A DNA stretch of 64,000 nt from Dysosmobacter sp. Marseille-Q4140 (GCA_018228705.1 CP073694.1:930001-994000); one strand, 5' to 3'. Shown: positions 16,141 through 24,409, counted from the stretch's first letter. A program made the numbers and translations. The notes: generated from the letters alone by a model not told the origin.

Positions 16141-16930
16141 CCGCGCCGGACTTGCCATTTCCACTGCCATAAACACTGCCAAAGGCACTTGCAAATCCAG
16201 CCTGCTGAGCAGGCGCTTTCTGTGCAGGTGCAGCGGGAGCCGGAGGTTTCGGTGCCGGGGCTGGCGCCGCTGAATGCGGCGCTCTCCCCTGTTCCCCACG
16301 CACCCTGTTCCTGCCGCTGGCGCGCTGGGCATGGACCGCAGCCCATTCTGAAGCGTACTTTGCGGCGAGCCAGGCTCGGTAGTGCTCGACCGTCGTCAGC
16401 AGCAGTTCATTGAGCTGCCGCCAACTGAGGATCACAGAAACATGCTGTTCAGGCTTTGTCCCGAACCGCGGGACAATGAGCCCGGTCTTATTCTCCTCTC
16501 CCGGCCCGCTGTCGGCGGTGAGGAAATAATCCGACTTTGCCGCAACGGTCAGCCGCACGACCCGGGAAAGGCTCTTTCCATCCGGACGGGGACGTCCATA
16601 TTTCGTCAGATACTTGGCTGAGGTGCCGCCCAGATGCTCATAAAGAGGGTCTTTGTTTCCGGATTGCTTATACTGCTGCATCCGCATGTGGAGCGTGCCG
16701 GAGGCGGCCTCCTGGGCCAGGGCCAGGAACTCCGGCACATCAATGTATATGCTGATGTTGTTTACATAACGGCTGCCTTTTGGCTTTGTGGTGTCATAGG
16801 ACACAAACTGCAGGTGTACTTTGTCAAGGTGGAAGGTGTCGTTTCTGACCTCCACAAAGCACCCCTTGGCATCCTTACGGATGATTTGACCCCAGTTGTC
16901 CTGCGATACCGGCTTGTTGTCGTTTTCCAT
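16121..16930 (-). CDS. Hypothetical protein with Pro/Ala-rich tail, 269 aa
   Basis: Residues 1-190 are a beta-rich soluble region (GCFVEVRNDTFHLDKVHLQF, RYVNNISIYIDVPEF); residues 205-269 are an Ala/Pro/Lys-rich disordered tail ending GDRKMF. The layout (folded core plus flexible tail) resembles single-strand-binding or replication accessory proteins, but no signature is seen. Start 16930 follows the previous stop by 5 bases, suggesting coupling; there is no good separate ribosome site. Confidence 0.65.
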   Translation of the reverse strand: MENDNKPVSQDNWGQIIRKDAKGCFVEVRNDTFHLDKVHLQFVSYDTTKPKGSRYVNNISIYIDVPEFLALAQEAASGTLHMRMQQYKQSGNKDPLYEHLGGTSAKYLTKYGRPRPDGKSLSRVVRLTVAAKSDYFLTADSGPGEENKTGLIVPRFGTKPEQHVSVILSWRQLNELLLTTVEHYRAWLAAKYASEWAAVHAQRASGRNRVRGEQGRAPHSAAPAPAPKPPAPAAPAQKAPAQQAGFASAFGSVYGSGNGKSGAGDRKMF

Positions 16931-16935
16931 CCCAA

Positions 16936-17121
16936 TCACACATTCACCGGCTCCAGGTCTTTGGCAGCGGTTTCGACACCGTCCGTATCGGGCCGTTGGT
17001 CCATAGTCATATCCCGGAACTTTCGGCACAGGTTCAGAAGGTACTCCTCAGCCTTTTCAAACTGCGGCATGAAGTCCCCTTCCGGCGACTTGGCATTTGC
17101 AATTCGTTCTCTGATATCCAT
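16936..17121 (-). CDS. Small hypothetical protein, 61 aa
   Basis: This is an acidic, helical small protein (MDIRERIANAKSPEGDF). AAAGGA lies 9 bases before the ATG. It is placed between the ligase terminator hairpin and the 269-aa gene, co-directional with both. Confidence 0.6.
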   Translation of the reverse strand: MDIRERIANAKSPEGDFMPQFEKAEEYLLNLCRKFRDMTMDQRPDTDGVETAAKDLEPVNV

Positions 17122-17139
17122 ATTGATGATTTCCTTTCA

Positions 17140-17176
17140 AAGAATACGGGGGCATCCGATAGTTGGATGCCCCCGC
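17140..17176 (-). terminator. Terminator after DNA ligase
   Basis: CGGGGGCATCC (17148-17158) and GGATGCCCCCG (17165-17175) form an 11-bp stem with a 6-base loop just after the ligase stop; TATTCTTTG follows on the minus strand, a weak T-tract. Confidence 0.55.
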
Positions 17177-17206
17177 GTTGTTGTGTTCCTTTCGGTCCCA
17201 GATGGG

Positions 17207-19177
17207 TTATGCCTCGATCCCGGCGTCAGCCAACATCTGCAGGAACTGCTGCTCCGTGAGCGTCGTGACGCCCAGGGTCTGCGCCTTAGTCAGTTTGCTG
17301 CCAGCGTTTTCACCAATGATCAGATAGTCCGTCTTTTTGCTGACAGAGCTGGCGGGCCGGGCCCCCAGGCTTAGCAGCTTCATCTGGATCCCGTCGCGGG
17401 TGTAGTTATCCAGCTTGCCGGTCGCTACAACGGTCTTACCGGCAAAGGGGTTGTTCTGCGCTTCAGGCATAGTAGTTTCCTCCTTCAGAAATGTGATATG
17501 GTTGAGGGCAGGCCGCCAGAGCTTGGCCTCCTCCTCGTCGCTGTACCAGCAATAGATGTTGTCGTTCATCACCTGGCCGAAATCCTCCAACTGCGTGAAG
17601 TCAAACTGATCCAGGATGGCCCGCTCGAAAGCATCCCAGGAGCCGCCAAACTTCCGGTTCAAGATCCGGCCGGCGTGGCGTCCCACCTCCGGGATACCCA
17701 GAGCGGCAATGAACTGATTGAGCGTGCAGGTGCGCCGCTCGTCCACCGCCTTCTGGAGCCGGACAAACGATTTCTCGCCGAAGCCCGGCGTTTTGAGGAT
17801 CTCCTCCTTGTGCCGCTCCAGCTCATACAGGTCACCGTAGTTTTTGACCCAGCCATGCTGCACAAAGGTTGTCAGCGTCTGCTCATCCAGCCCCTTGATC
17901 TCCATGCGGGTTTTGCTGCAGAAATGGACAAACTTCCGCACCAGCCGGGCGGGGCACGCCTCATTGTCACAGTACAGCTGGCGGGTCCCGCCACTGCTCT
18001 GGCGAACCACAAGCGTGCTGCCGCAGCAGGGGCAGGCATCGGGCAAGGGACACCCTCCGCTTTTCGTCTTGTTTTCGGCGATTTGCGGAATGATCATGTT
18101 AGCTTTATACACGCTGATGGTGTCCCCCGGTCCCAGAACCAGCCGTGTGAAGTTGTCCAGGTTGTGGAGGTAGGCGTGATTGACCGTGGTGCCGTCGATG
18201 ACCACATCATCAAAAACGGCGGTCAGGCTGATCATCCCCGTGCGGGTCGTGGCGACCTCCAGGCGGCGGAACTTGGTTTCGTACCTGGTGTCCGGCCACT
18301 TGTAGGCGATCATCCGGTTTTCATGGTGCCCGGTGGCACCCAGGGAGCGGCCATAGGCCAGGTCGTTGAACTCGAAGATCAGCCCGTCCGTCGGATAGGC
18401 ATACTCCTTGGGCTGATAGAAGTCCATCGCCTGACGGACAGCCTCCTCCGAGGCGCCGCCGGCCAGGATGGAATAACCCACTGTAGTGAACCCCATTTGT
18501 GCCAGGAAGCGCAGGGTTTCCCACTTGGTGCTGCCGCCCAGGTTGTCGCTGATCAGGTCAAAGGCCATGAAGGAAAGCCCGCGCTCCCGGACCTCCTCCG
18601 CGTTCAGCTTTCGGACGCTGCCTGCGGCGAGGTTCCGCGGATGTGCATACGGCTCGTCCAGAGTCCCGTTGAGGGCGTGAAACTCCTTCCAGCTGATGAC
18701 CCCTTCCCCCCGGACCTCAAGCGGCTCCTTACAGGGAATGACAAGCGGGACATTTTTCATAATGCGCACCGTGTGGGTGACATCCTCGCCCTGCAGGCCA
18801 TCGCCCCGGGTAATCGCCTGCGCCAGTTTCCCGTTCTCATAGCGCAGCACAAGGGTGAGGCCGTCCAGCTTCCAGCTCAGGACTGCCTCATGGCCGCCCA
18901 GGTATTTGTGGATATCCGCAACGCTTTTGCACTTATCAGCGGACAGCATCGGCCGGGTGTGGCGCACGGCGGTGAGGCTCTCCAGCACCTCGCCGGATAC
19001 CCGCTGGGTGGGCGACGAGGACAGGATGGTCCCGGTTTCCCGCTCCAGGGCCACCAGCTCGTCATACAGCCGGTCATAGTCCAGATCCGCCATGATCGGG
19101 GCATCGTACTTGTAGTAGGCCTCGTCTGCCTCGTTGATCGTTTGAATGAGTTCCCTCATTCGCTCTAAGTTCTGCAT
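17207..19177 (-). CDS. ligA: NAD-dependent DNA ligase
   Basis: This 656-residue protein has the full LigA domain order. The N-terminal Ia region contains YYKYDAP. The adenylation domain holds the catalytic lysine in SWKLDGLTL (K103). An OB fold follows, then a four-Cys zinc finger (CPCCG ... CDNEACPA), HhH motifs and a C-terminal BRCT domain (AGKTVVATGKL). It seals nicks using NAD+. Start 19177 is fixed by GGAGG 7 bases upstream. Finding ligA beside ssb and helicases on an accessory segment suggests the element supplies part of its own replication machinery. It may be diverged from the host enzyme. Confidence 0.93.
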   Translation of the reverse strand: MQNLERMRELIQTINEADEAYYKYDAPIMADLDYDRLYDELVALERETGTILSSSPTQRVSGEVLESLTAVRHTRPMLSADKCKSVADIHKYLGGHEAVLSWKLDGLTLVLRYENGKLAQAITRGDGLQGEDVTHTVRIMKNVPLVIPCKEPLEVRGEGVISWKEFHALNGTLDEPYAHPRNLAAGSVRKLNAEEVRERGLSFMAFDLISDNLGGSTKWETLRFLAQMGFTTVGYSILAGGASEEAVRQAMDFYQPKEYAYPTDGLIFEFNDLAYGRSLGATGHHENRMIAYKWPDTRYETKFRRLEVATTRTGMISLTAVFDDVVIDGTTVNHAYLHNLDNFTRLVLGPGDTISVYKANMIIPQIAENKTKSGGCPLPDACPCCGSTLVVRQSSGGTRQLYCDNEACPARLVRKFVHFCSKTRMEIKGLDEQTLTTFVQHGWVKNYGDLYELERHKEEILKTPGFGEKSFVRLQKAVDERRTCTLNQFIAALGIPEVGRHAGRILNRKFGGSWDAFERAILDQFDFTQLEDFGQVMNDNIYCWYSDEEEAKLWRPALNHITFLKEETTMPEAQNNPFAGKTVVATGKLDNYTRDGIQMKLLSLGARPASSVSKKTDYLIIGENAGSKLTKAQTLGVTTLTEQQFLQMLADAGIEA

Positions 19178-19191
19178 TCTTATGCCTCCAG

Positions 19192-19419
19192 TCAATAGAT
19201 CTTCGTGCATCGGCCCGCCGCTTCAGCAATGCTCCGGCGTACGGACTCCAATTCTGCATCGTCCGATACCTTGGCATCGTCCAGATCCAGGACCTCCGCA
19301 TCAACCTGCGCCAAAGGGCAGTTTGCATACACAGCCTGAACGCGGCCGTCTTCAACCACGATGTGGATGGTCAGTTTCTGGCACGCCGGAACGTGCTCGT
19401 TCGGTCTTTCGGTTTCCAA
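19192..19419 (-). CDS. Small acidic hypothetical protein, TTG start, 75 aa
   Basis: This acidic 75-residue protein has two cysteines spaced widely (NCPLAQ, GRCTKIY) and alternating strand/helix character, reminiscent of small TSCPD-like folds, though this is weak. GGGGAGG lies 8 bases before TTG 19419 and overlaps an in-frame GTG, so TTG is the likely start. It is the first gene behind leader copy A and lies 14 bases before ligA. Confidence 0.65.
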   Translation of the reverse strand: METERPNEHVPACQKLTIHIVVEDGRVQAVYANCPLAQVDAEVLDLDDAKVSDDAELESVRRSIAEAAGRCTKIY

Positions 19420-19441
19420 ATCACTCACCTCCCCGGAAACG

Positions 19442-19620
19442 AAAAAAAGGGACGCCTTTCAGCGTCCCATCCTGTGGCCCGAAGGCCCGTATTATATATA
19501 AAAAAGCGCCCAAAGGCTGATCTGCCTTCAGGCGCTTTGAAACACGGCAACTGATGATCGCTTGCGCAATCAACGGATACTTTATGGCGCTATTATACCC
19601 GACCGCCGAGTAAAATGCAA
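19442..19620 (-). promoter_or_regulatory. Leader copy A: promoter, hairpin, conserved block, tandem terminators
   Basis: The minus strand has TTGCAT (19615-19620), 17 bases, TATAAT (19592-19597). Then follow AGTATCCGTT, a hairpin GATTGC/GCGATC, AGTTGCCGTGTTTC and terminator 1 (AAGCGCC ... GGGCGCTT plus T6, about 19499-19539). A second hairpin GGGACGC/GCGTCCC plus T7 (19442-19467) sits directly before the ribosome site. It controls the 75-aa gene, ligA and following genes. It is back to back with copy F, the two -35 boxes lying 37 bases apart. Confidence 0.85.
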
Positions 19621-19657
19621 GCCTTATCCTGCCGGGCAAGGATTTACTCCCGGGGGA

Positions 19658-19833
19658 TTGCATTTTCTCAGTGAATAGGATATACTTTGGATAACAGTAT
19701 CTGAGCCTTTCGGCAAAGTAGACCGTGTTTCCAATGTGCCATCACCCCTCCGGGGCGATGGCATTTTTTGTTTTCCGAGCCGGTTTCGGCAACAAAGCGA
19801 GCAGGGATTAACCGTTCCTGCTCGCTTTTTTAT
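19658..19833 (+). promoter_or_regulatory. Leader copy F: promoter, hairpin, conserved block, tandem terminators
   Basis: TTGCAT (19658-19663), 17 bases, TATACT (19681-19686), then ACAGTATC, a hairpin GCC-TTTC-GGC and ACCGTGTTTCCAA. Terminator 1 is TGCCATC ... GATGGCA plus T6 (to about 19769). Terminator 2 is AGCGAGCAGG ... CCTGCTCGCT plus T6 (19795-19833), ending in TATATAGATG. It controls the plus-strand operon starting at 19944/19996. Confidence 0.85.
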
Positions 19834-19943
19834 ATAGATGCGCCTCCGTTCCGGAGGCATAACCCTGTGTTCCGGGCCGAAGCCCGTTCACATACACGGC
19901 ACGAAGTCCAAAGCCCAATATCAGAAAGGAGTTTCACAGCTAA

Positions 19944-20003
19944 ATGTCAAAATCAACGACGAAACGAGATCGGCAAAAGCAGGAGGTGTCGAATTATGTC
20001 TGA
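19944..20003 (+). CDS. Possible 19-aa leader peptide
   Basis: ATG at 19944, preceded by AAAGGAG, encodes MSKSTTKRDRQKQEVSNYV and stops at 20003, overlapping the start of the next gene (19996) by 8 bases. Its distal part contains the ribosome site of that gene. The overlap suggests translational coupling; coding status is unproven. Confidence 0.4.
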   Translation: MSKSTTKRDRQKQEVSNYV

Positions 20004-20532
20004 ACGAGGATTGGATCCCTACCGCTGCACGAGCTGCCCGAACCGGTTAACCTACCTGGATCCAGTACCCAGGCGGGAACGCGGTGTCAATCTGCAGTTT
20101 GGCCAGACCTACTGTACTGCCGGGAAAAAGCCACGTGTGTTCAAAAAGAAGGAATGCAAAGTTTATCCACCCGACTGGTGCCCGAAGAAGAAATGGCCCT
20201 GCGAGTTTCGGATCTATACCTTTAAGAACATAAGATCACGTTGTATGCACAGCATGTTCCACGAGGGCGAGGTCCCGAGCGAGTTCCGCTGCGCCGTCCG
20301 GCAGGAGGGTGTTGTTGAGCTGTCGCCAATGGCTTTCTTCTCCGGTCTGGAAGACAGCACCGCCGCGCAGCTTTTGGGCGTTGCTGTAAATTCCGGCGAG
20401 ATTGTGGAAATGGATGATGGACTCAAGCATTACTGTTTCTATCTGGAACTTGGAGGAGCGCGGTACCTGCCTTACTGGGATGCCGACAAAGCCAGGCAAA
20501 ACGTGTATCAGCCGGATTCCGAGGATGATTAA
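19996..20532 (+). CDS. Cysteine-rich hypothetical protein, 178 aa
   Basis: The N-terminal half has cysteine pairs spaced like zinc ligands (YRCTSCPNRL, CKVYPPDWCPKKKWPC). The C-terminal half is a small beta domain (VVELSPMAFFSGLED, HYCFYLELGG). Start 19996 has AGGAGG nine bases upstream; longer readings run through the leader terminators. It is the first sizeable gene behind leader copy F. The function is not recognised. Confidence 0.7.
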   Translation: MSERGLDPYRCTSCPNRLTYLDPVPRRERGVNLQFGQTYCTAGKKPRVFKKKECKVYPPDWCPKKKWPCEFRIYTFKNIRSRCMHSMFHEGEVPSEFRCAVRQEGVVELSPMAFFSGLEDSTAAQLLGVAVNSGEIVEMDDGLKHYCFYLELGGARYLPYWDADKARQNVYQPDSEDD

Positions 20533-20570
20533 GGCCCTGTGCCACAACGAATAGGAGGTTATGAACTACC

Positions 20571-21370
20571 ATGTCACAAACCAGAGATCCCAACTCTACC
20601 TACTGCCGGCGCTGCGGCGCCGAGCTGGTCTGGGAGCATCCGAAGGGCTCCGGACACTACCAGATGTCCAGCGACTACGTTGGCGGCGATATCTGCCGCA
20701 GCTGTCTGGAAGAGCAGCGGTCCATGCCTACCGGAGCTGCGGAAGTCATGGATGAGGATGTGACGAAGATCCCCGTCACGCTGTACCAAGCGCCCTTTGC
20801 CGTATTAAGCGAGCGTGGGCTGCTGCTGAAAATGCACGACCACAACCGCCCCTACGCCGGCCCGGTCCCTCCCAGTACTATATGCCGGTCTTTCATGGGA
20901 ACCTGGAGTTCCGTGGGCCTCTGCCACAAGATCCCATTGCCCGCAGAGCCAGCATTCTGGAAAACTTCTTCGCCCTATATAACCGTGATGACCGTCCGAA
21001 CCCCAAGACCAGCCGCAGCATGTCGGTTGGGGATGTGGTTAAACTGGACGGTCAGTTTTATCTCTGCGCCCCCACGTGCTTCACTCAGGTTGACTTCAAA
21101 TCGGTGGAATTGAACGGCCCGGTGGCCAGACTGGTCACGCCGGATGGCTCCACACTCGAAGTCAGTGTATTTCCAAATGATGATTTTCCCTGCATCAACA
21201 TCGACCTGCTCCAGAAAGACGGCAGTTCGGAGCGCGTCTGCTTTGTGGAACACAACCCTGAGAAGGCACCTGGACACCAGCTTCATATCGGCGTCTATTG
21301 CTCCACGGAGGAAGACACCGTCTACTACGACAGCTATGTCAGAACAGAGGAGAAGGTCTATGAGGTATGA
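20571..21370 (+). pseudogene. Zinc-ribbon/YodL-like protein, frameshifted
   Basis: The frame opens at 20571 with a zinc ribbon (STYCRRCGAELVWEH ... GGDICRSCLEE) and a domain start ITLYQ-like (KIPVTLYQAPFAVL). It leaves frame at about 20868-20872 (GTCCCTCCCAG). The continuation lies in the -1 frame from YYMPVFHGNLEF to the stop at 21370, with SMSVGDVVKLDGQFYLCA, the signature of YodL-like/LPD-type domains on mobile elements. A single-base change would give a protein of about 266 residues. The cause could be mutation, assembly error or slippage; no canonical slippery heptamer is present. Confidence 0.65.
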
Positions 21371-21447
21371 GCAAACAGGCGAATAAATACATCACACCTG
21401 AAGCCTTCGAGTCTGTCCGGGGGGAAGATATAACATGGGACAACTGA
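21367..21447 (+). CDS. Possible 26-aa coupled small protein
   Basis: ATG at 21367 overlaps the stop of the preceding frame (ATGA) and the ORF ends at 21447, overlapping the next start at 21435 by 13 bases. GAGGAG lies about 13 bases upstream. It encodes MSKQANKYITPEAFESVRGE plus six residues. Overlap at both ends suggests real coupled translation, but no homology is known. Confidence 0.4.
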   Translation: MSKQANKYITPEAFESVRGEDITWDN

Positions 21448-22031
21448 AGGATCTTACCGGGCAGAAGTTCGGGAAGCTGACCGTCCTCAGGCGGGCGGAA
21501 GATAGAAAGCGTGGACGGCCCATGTGGCTTTGCCAATGTGAGTGTGGAAATCAGACTGTAGTTTCTTCCACCAGGCTCCTGCTGCCGAACGGGACACGGT
21601 CCTGCGGCTGTCTCAGGCACCAACCATCGAATAATCTGGTGGACCTCACAGGCAAGGTTTTCGGGCATCTGACGGTGCTGCGTCGGGACGAATCGGTCAC
21701 CGGCGGCAAGGCAAAGTGGATTTGCCGGTGCACCTGCGGCAACACTGTCTCTGTTTTCTCCAGCAGCCTCAGAAGTGGGAAAACAAAATCATGCGGCTGC
21801 CGCAGCGCACCGCTCAAACACGATCTGACGGGGCAAGAATTTGGATATCTCCTTGTACTCGGCCGGGTCTACAACCCGAAGATCAAAAGCAAAGAGGTGC
21901 GCTGGAAATGCCTTTGCCGGAACTGCGGGCGTATCGTTCAGGTGAGCAGCTACTGGCTCAGGATCAGCGACCCTTATGGTCACTGCAAATGCACCCGGTT
22001 CCACAAACCTAATCAGGACGAGCAAGATTGA
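21435..22031 (+). CDS. Triple zinc-ribbon DNA-binding-like protein
   Basis: The 198-residue protein consists of three tandem copies of a roughly 60-residue module: DLTGxxFGxLTVLRR, then W.CxCxCGN, then a Ser/Leu strand and SCGC. Each module carries four cysteines, as in the N-terminal domain of phage AP2/HNH homing-type proteins, but no nuclease domain follows. It probably binds DNA through the three zinc ribbons. The third copy is the most diverged (GYLLVLGRVYNPKIKSKE). Weak GGGGGAAG precedes the ATG. It is co-transcribed with the frameshifted gene. Confidence 0.75.
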   Translation: MGQLKDLTGQKFGKLTVLRRAEDRKRGRPMWLCQCECGNQTVVSSTRLLLPNGTRSCGCLRHQPSNNLVDLTGKVFGHLTVLRRDESVTGGKAKWICRCTCGNTVSVFSSSLRSGKTKSCGCRSAPLKHDLTGQEFGYLLVLGRVYNPKIKSKEVRWKCLCRNCGRIVQVSSYWLRISDPYGHCKCTRFHKPNQDEQD

Positions 22032-22136
22032 CGTTTCTTTTGGTGGGGCAGCCCTTGTAAGGACTGCCCCGCCATTCATCCATGCGGAAACCGTATCCGG
22101 ATGACATTATTATCTACTATTTGGGAGGAACAAAAA

Positions 22137-22517
22137 ATGTCGAAGAAAGATGACGCCATAGAGCAGCTGCGCCAGCGAAAGATTGCGATGCCGGATGTCG
22201 CGCCGCCTGTGCATGATGGCCTTTGGGACCTCCCCGGCTTTGTGGAGGCGAGAGAATATTTTCATCGCAGGGGACTTACAGGCACCTGGGTAGACACGGT
22301 GATTGACCCATCTGACAAATGGGCGTGCTTTGAGCGTCCCGGAAAGTCGTACTATCGGAGCGAATGTCCGGCATTTGAGGGCTTCTGGCTGGATGGCGGA
22401 TGCGGCTCAGTCCAGTGCCGAAACGTTCCCTTCCTTGTCCCGGGATTGCATTGGGATAACACCTGCAGTAAAAATCCGGAGCTGTGCCCGTTTTATAAAA
22501 AAGAGGAAGAAGCTTGA
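22137..22517 (+). CDS. Hypothetical protein, 126 aa
   Basis: This soluble protein is aromatic-rich (DGLWDLPGFVEAREYF, GKSYYRSECPAFEGFW) with five cysteines in the C-terminal half (CPAFEG, CGSVQC, CSKNPELCPF), suggesting a metal site. GGGAGG lies 8 bases before ATG 22137. It follows the triple zinc-ribbon gene after a GC-rich hairpin (22041-22074). Confidence 0.65.
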   Translation: MSKKDDAIEQLRQRKIAMPDVAPPVHDGLWDLPGFVEAREYFHRRGLTGTWVDTVIDPSDKWACFERPGKSYYRSECPAFEGFWLDGGCGSVQCRNVPFLVPGLHWDNTCSKNPELCPFYKKEEEA

Positions 22518-22574
22518 ACAAGATGGCCGCTTGCAAGGGAAAACGTGCGGTTCAAAACACGGCCAGAACTGTCA

Positions 22575-22603
22575 TTGCTTTTTGACGCCATATCGGCTAA
22601 AAT
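22575..22603 (+). promoter_or_regulatory. Candidate promoter for DUF4317
   Basis: TTGCTT (22575-22580), 17 bases, TAAAAT (22598-22603), about 60 bases before the DUF4317 start. It allows expression independent of leader copy F. Confidence 0.4.
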
Positions 22604-22661
22604 AGGACACGCCGCCTTCGTACGCGCGGTTAAATCCAACGACTTCAAGAGGAGTATCAGC

Positions 22662-23813
22662 ATGACAGTGAAAGAGCTGGGCGAGCTTCGCCGCCGTCTT
22701 CGTCCCGATAAAAACGCCATCAGCCGTATCTACGGGTGCTATGTAAACAGCAGCAGGGAGATCATCTCCTACCTGGACGAATCTCTGGGCACCATGCCCC
22801 AGGACGAGTCAGAAAAGTATCTGAGCCTTCTGAAGAAAGGACTCTCCGGCGGACTGGGCCGCAACCTGATCGACATCGTGTTTTCCACAGCGCAGGTAAT
22901 GGACAGCGACGAGCATCGCCTGCTGACCGCCCTGCGGGATTCTGAGTTAAAGGATGCGGAAGCCCGGAACAGATTCTATCAGACCGTCATTGATTCCCTG
23001 GAGATGGAGGACTGCAACTACCTGATCCTCCTGGCCTGCGATGTCTATGATGTGCCGCACCGGAGCAAAGACGACGAGCTTCAGCCAGACGCCTCCGATG
23101 AGGTGTTCCGCTACATCCTTTGCAGCATCTGCCCGGTCAAGGACGGGAAACCGGAGCTTGGCTTTTTCTCCGGAGACAATGAGTTCCACAGCTGCATGGC
23201 CAGCCAGATCGTCTCACAGCCGGAGCTGGGCTTCCTCTTCCCCGCTTTCGATGACCGGACCGCAAACATCTATAATGCGCTCCTCTATACCAGGACGCCG
23301 GACCAGGTACATCACGAGTTCATCGCCGCCGTTTTCCATACGGAACCGCCCCTCTCCGCCGCCGAGCAGCGGGAGGGCTTCCAGGCAGCGCTCAGCGGCG
23401 CGCTGGATGACTCCTTCAATATGGAAGTCGTGCAGGCAGTGCATGAGCAGCTCCTCGACAAAATCGAGCAGCATAAGGAGAGCAAAGACCCGGAACCGCT
23501 GACAGTTTCCGTCCAGGAGGTTGCCGCCATACTGAAGGGCTGCGGGGTCGCGGACACCCAGGTCGCTGCCTTTGAGGCGCAATGCGGTGAGCAGTTCGGC
23601 GACGGCGCTGTTCTGAATCCGGAGAACATCATCGACAGCAAACACTTTGAGGTAAAGACCGCTGACGCCTCTGTCGCTATCGACCCGAAACACAGTTATA
23701 TTGTTGAGACGCGGATCATCGACGGGCGGAAGTATCTCCTGATCCCTGCCGATGAGGGCGTAGAGGTCAACGGCATGGCAGTTGGAATTGCCGCCGCTGA
23801 CCGCCGAGCGTAA
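22662..23813 (+). CDS. DUF4317 family protein
   Basis: This 383-residue protein matches DUF4317 along its length: LGELRRRLRPDKNAISRIYGCYVN at the start, LSGGLGRNLIDIVFSTAQVM, AYDVPxRSKDDE-like (CDVYDVPHRSKDDE) and PELGFLFPAFDDRTANIYN. The family is widespread in gut Clostridia; its function is unknown. GAGGAG lies 7 bases before ATG 22662; the longer frame from 22545 is not needed. It is the last gene of the plus block, ended by a bidirectional terminator. Confidence 0.88.
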   Translation: MTVKELGELRRRLRPDKNAISRIYGCYVNSSREIISYLDESLGTMPQDESEKYLSLLKKGLSGGLGRNLIDIVFSTAQVMDSDEHRLLTALRDSELKDAEARNRFYQTVIDSLEMEDCNYLILLACDVYDVPHRSKDDELQPDASDEVFRYILCSICPVKDGKPELGFFSGDNEFHSCMASQIVSQPELGFLFPAFDDRTANIYNALLYTRTPDQVHHEFIAAVFHTEPPLSAAEQREGFQAALSGALDDSFNMEVVQAVHEQLLDKIEQHKESKDPEPLTVSVQEVAAILKGCGVADTQVAAFEAQCGEQFGDGAVLNPENIIDSKHFEVKTADASVAIDPKHSYIVETRIIDGRKYLLIPADEGVEVNGMAVGIAAADRRA

Positions 23814-23836
23814 GCCTTTCTTCTCGCCAACCAGTT

Positions 23837-23886
23837 AAAAAGGGAGCCTGCCGCACCATGGTGCAGCAGGCTCCCTCAATTTATTT
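23837..23886 (-). terminator. Bidirectional terminator between convergent genes
   Basis: GGGAGCCTGC(C)GCAC and GTGC(A)GCAGGCTCCC form a strong stem (23842-23875), with five T on the minus side and TCAATTTATTT on the plus side. It serves DUF4317 (plus) and the 102-aa gene (minus). Confidence 0.8.
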
Positions 23887-24189
23887 GGAAAAATGTGAAA
23901 TGAACTCCCGTGACATTTCCGAAAACTCGTCCGACTTCTGAAGGTAGTTCATGATCGCGTCAACCGGGGCACCGTTCGTCTTGACAGTCGCCGTCATCAA
24001 AAAAGCTCTGATCCTGGCACCCGGGTACCCGCACCACACGTTAAAGACCAGGTTTCCCTTCTCCTTCATGGACTCGCCAAACTCAACGGTGAATTGGAGC
24101 ATCTCTTCGCCGTCCAAGCCGATAAAGTGGACAGGCAGTGTAAAGCGAAAACTATCAATCTCTTCCACATTTACTTCCATAAAGTGCAT
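23881..24189 (-). CDS. Hypothetical protein, 102 aa
   Basis: This is a soluble protein with beta strands (SFRFTLPVHFIGLDG, NLVFNVWCGYPGAR) and a C-terminal helix. AAGGAG lies 9 bases before the ATG and a good promoter is present at 24330-24358. It is a stand-alone gene, convergent with DUF4317 and divergent from the helicase. No family is recognised. Confidence 0.65.
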   Translation of the reverse strand: MHFMEVNVEEIDSFRFTLPVHFIGLDGEEMLQFTVEFGESMKEKGNLVFNVWCGYPGARIRAFLMTATVKTNGAPVDAIMNYLQKSDEFSEMSREFISHFSK

Positions 24190-24329
24190 CTATGTATCTC
24201 CTTATCAAGCAGTCTTTGTCCTCATCCATCCACCATTCATAGAAACTCATGTGCAAGTTCTACCGGGGTGAGGCACACTTTTTCATAGTAAAAGCAATCC
24301 TTGAATAACCAAAAGTCATTCTGTTTCTA

Positions 24330-24358
24330 ATTTTAGTGAAATTTGACAAACTTGTCAA
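24330..24358 (-). promoter_or_regulatory. Promoter with palindromic -35 region
   Basis: TTGACA (24353-24358), 17 bases, TAAAAT (24330-24335) on the minus strand. The -35 lies inside a 16-bp palindrome TTGACAAACTTGTCAA (24343-24358), which also lies upstream of the helicase promoter. Confidence 0.65.
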
Positions 24359-24401
24359 CCATCTTCGGTATGGATATCTCCTACACTTCCACAGAATCAG
24401 T

Positions 24402-24409
24402 GTTATAAT
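24402..24409 (+). promoter_or_regulatory. Extended -10 promoter for the helicase gene
   Basis: TGTTATAAT-type extended -10 (TATAAT 24404-24409) lies about 35 bases before the GTG start; the -35 (CTACAC) is poor, as is usual for extended -10 promoters. Confidence 0.5.

Noticed and set aside
17498-19168. Plus-strand open frame of 556 codons
   Set aside because: It is antisense to LigA.
19768-19995. Upstream extension of the 178-aa gene
   Set aside because: The extension crosses leader terminators; ATG 19996 has an ideal AGGAGG site.
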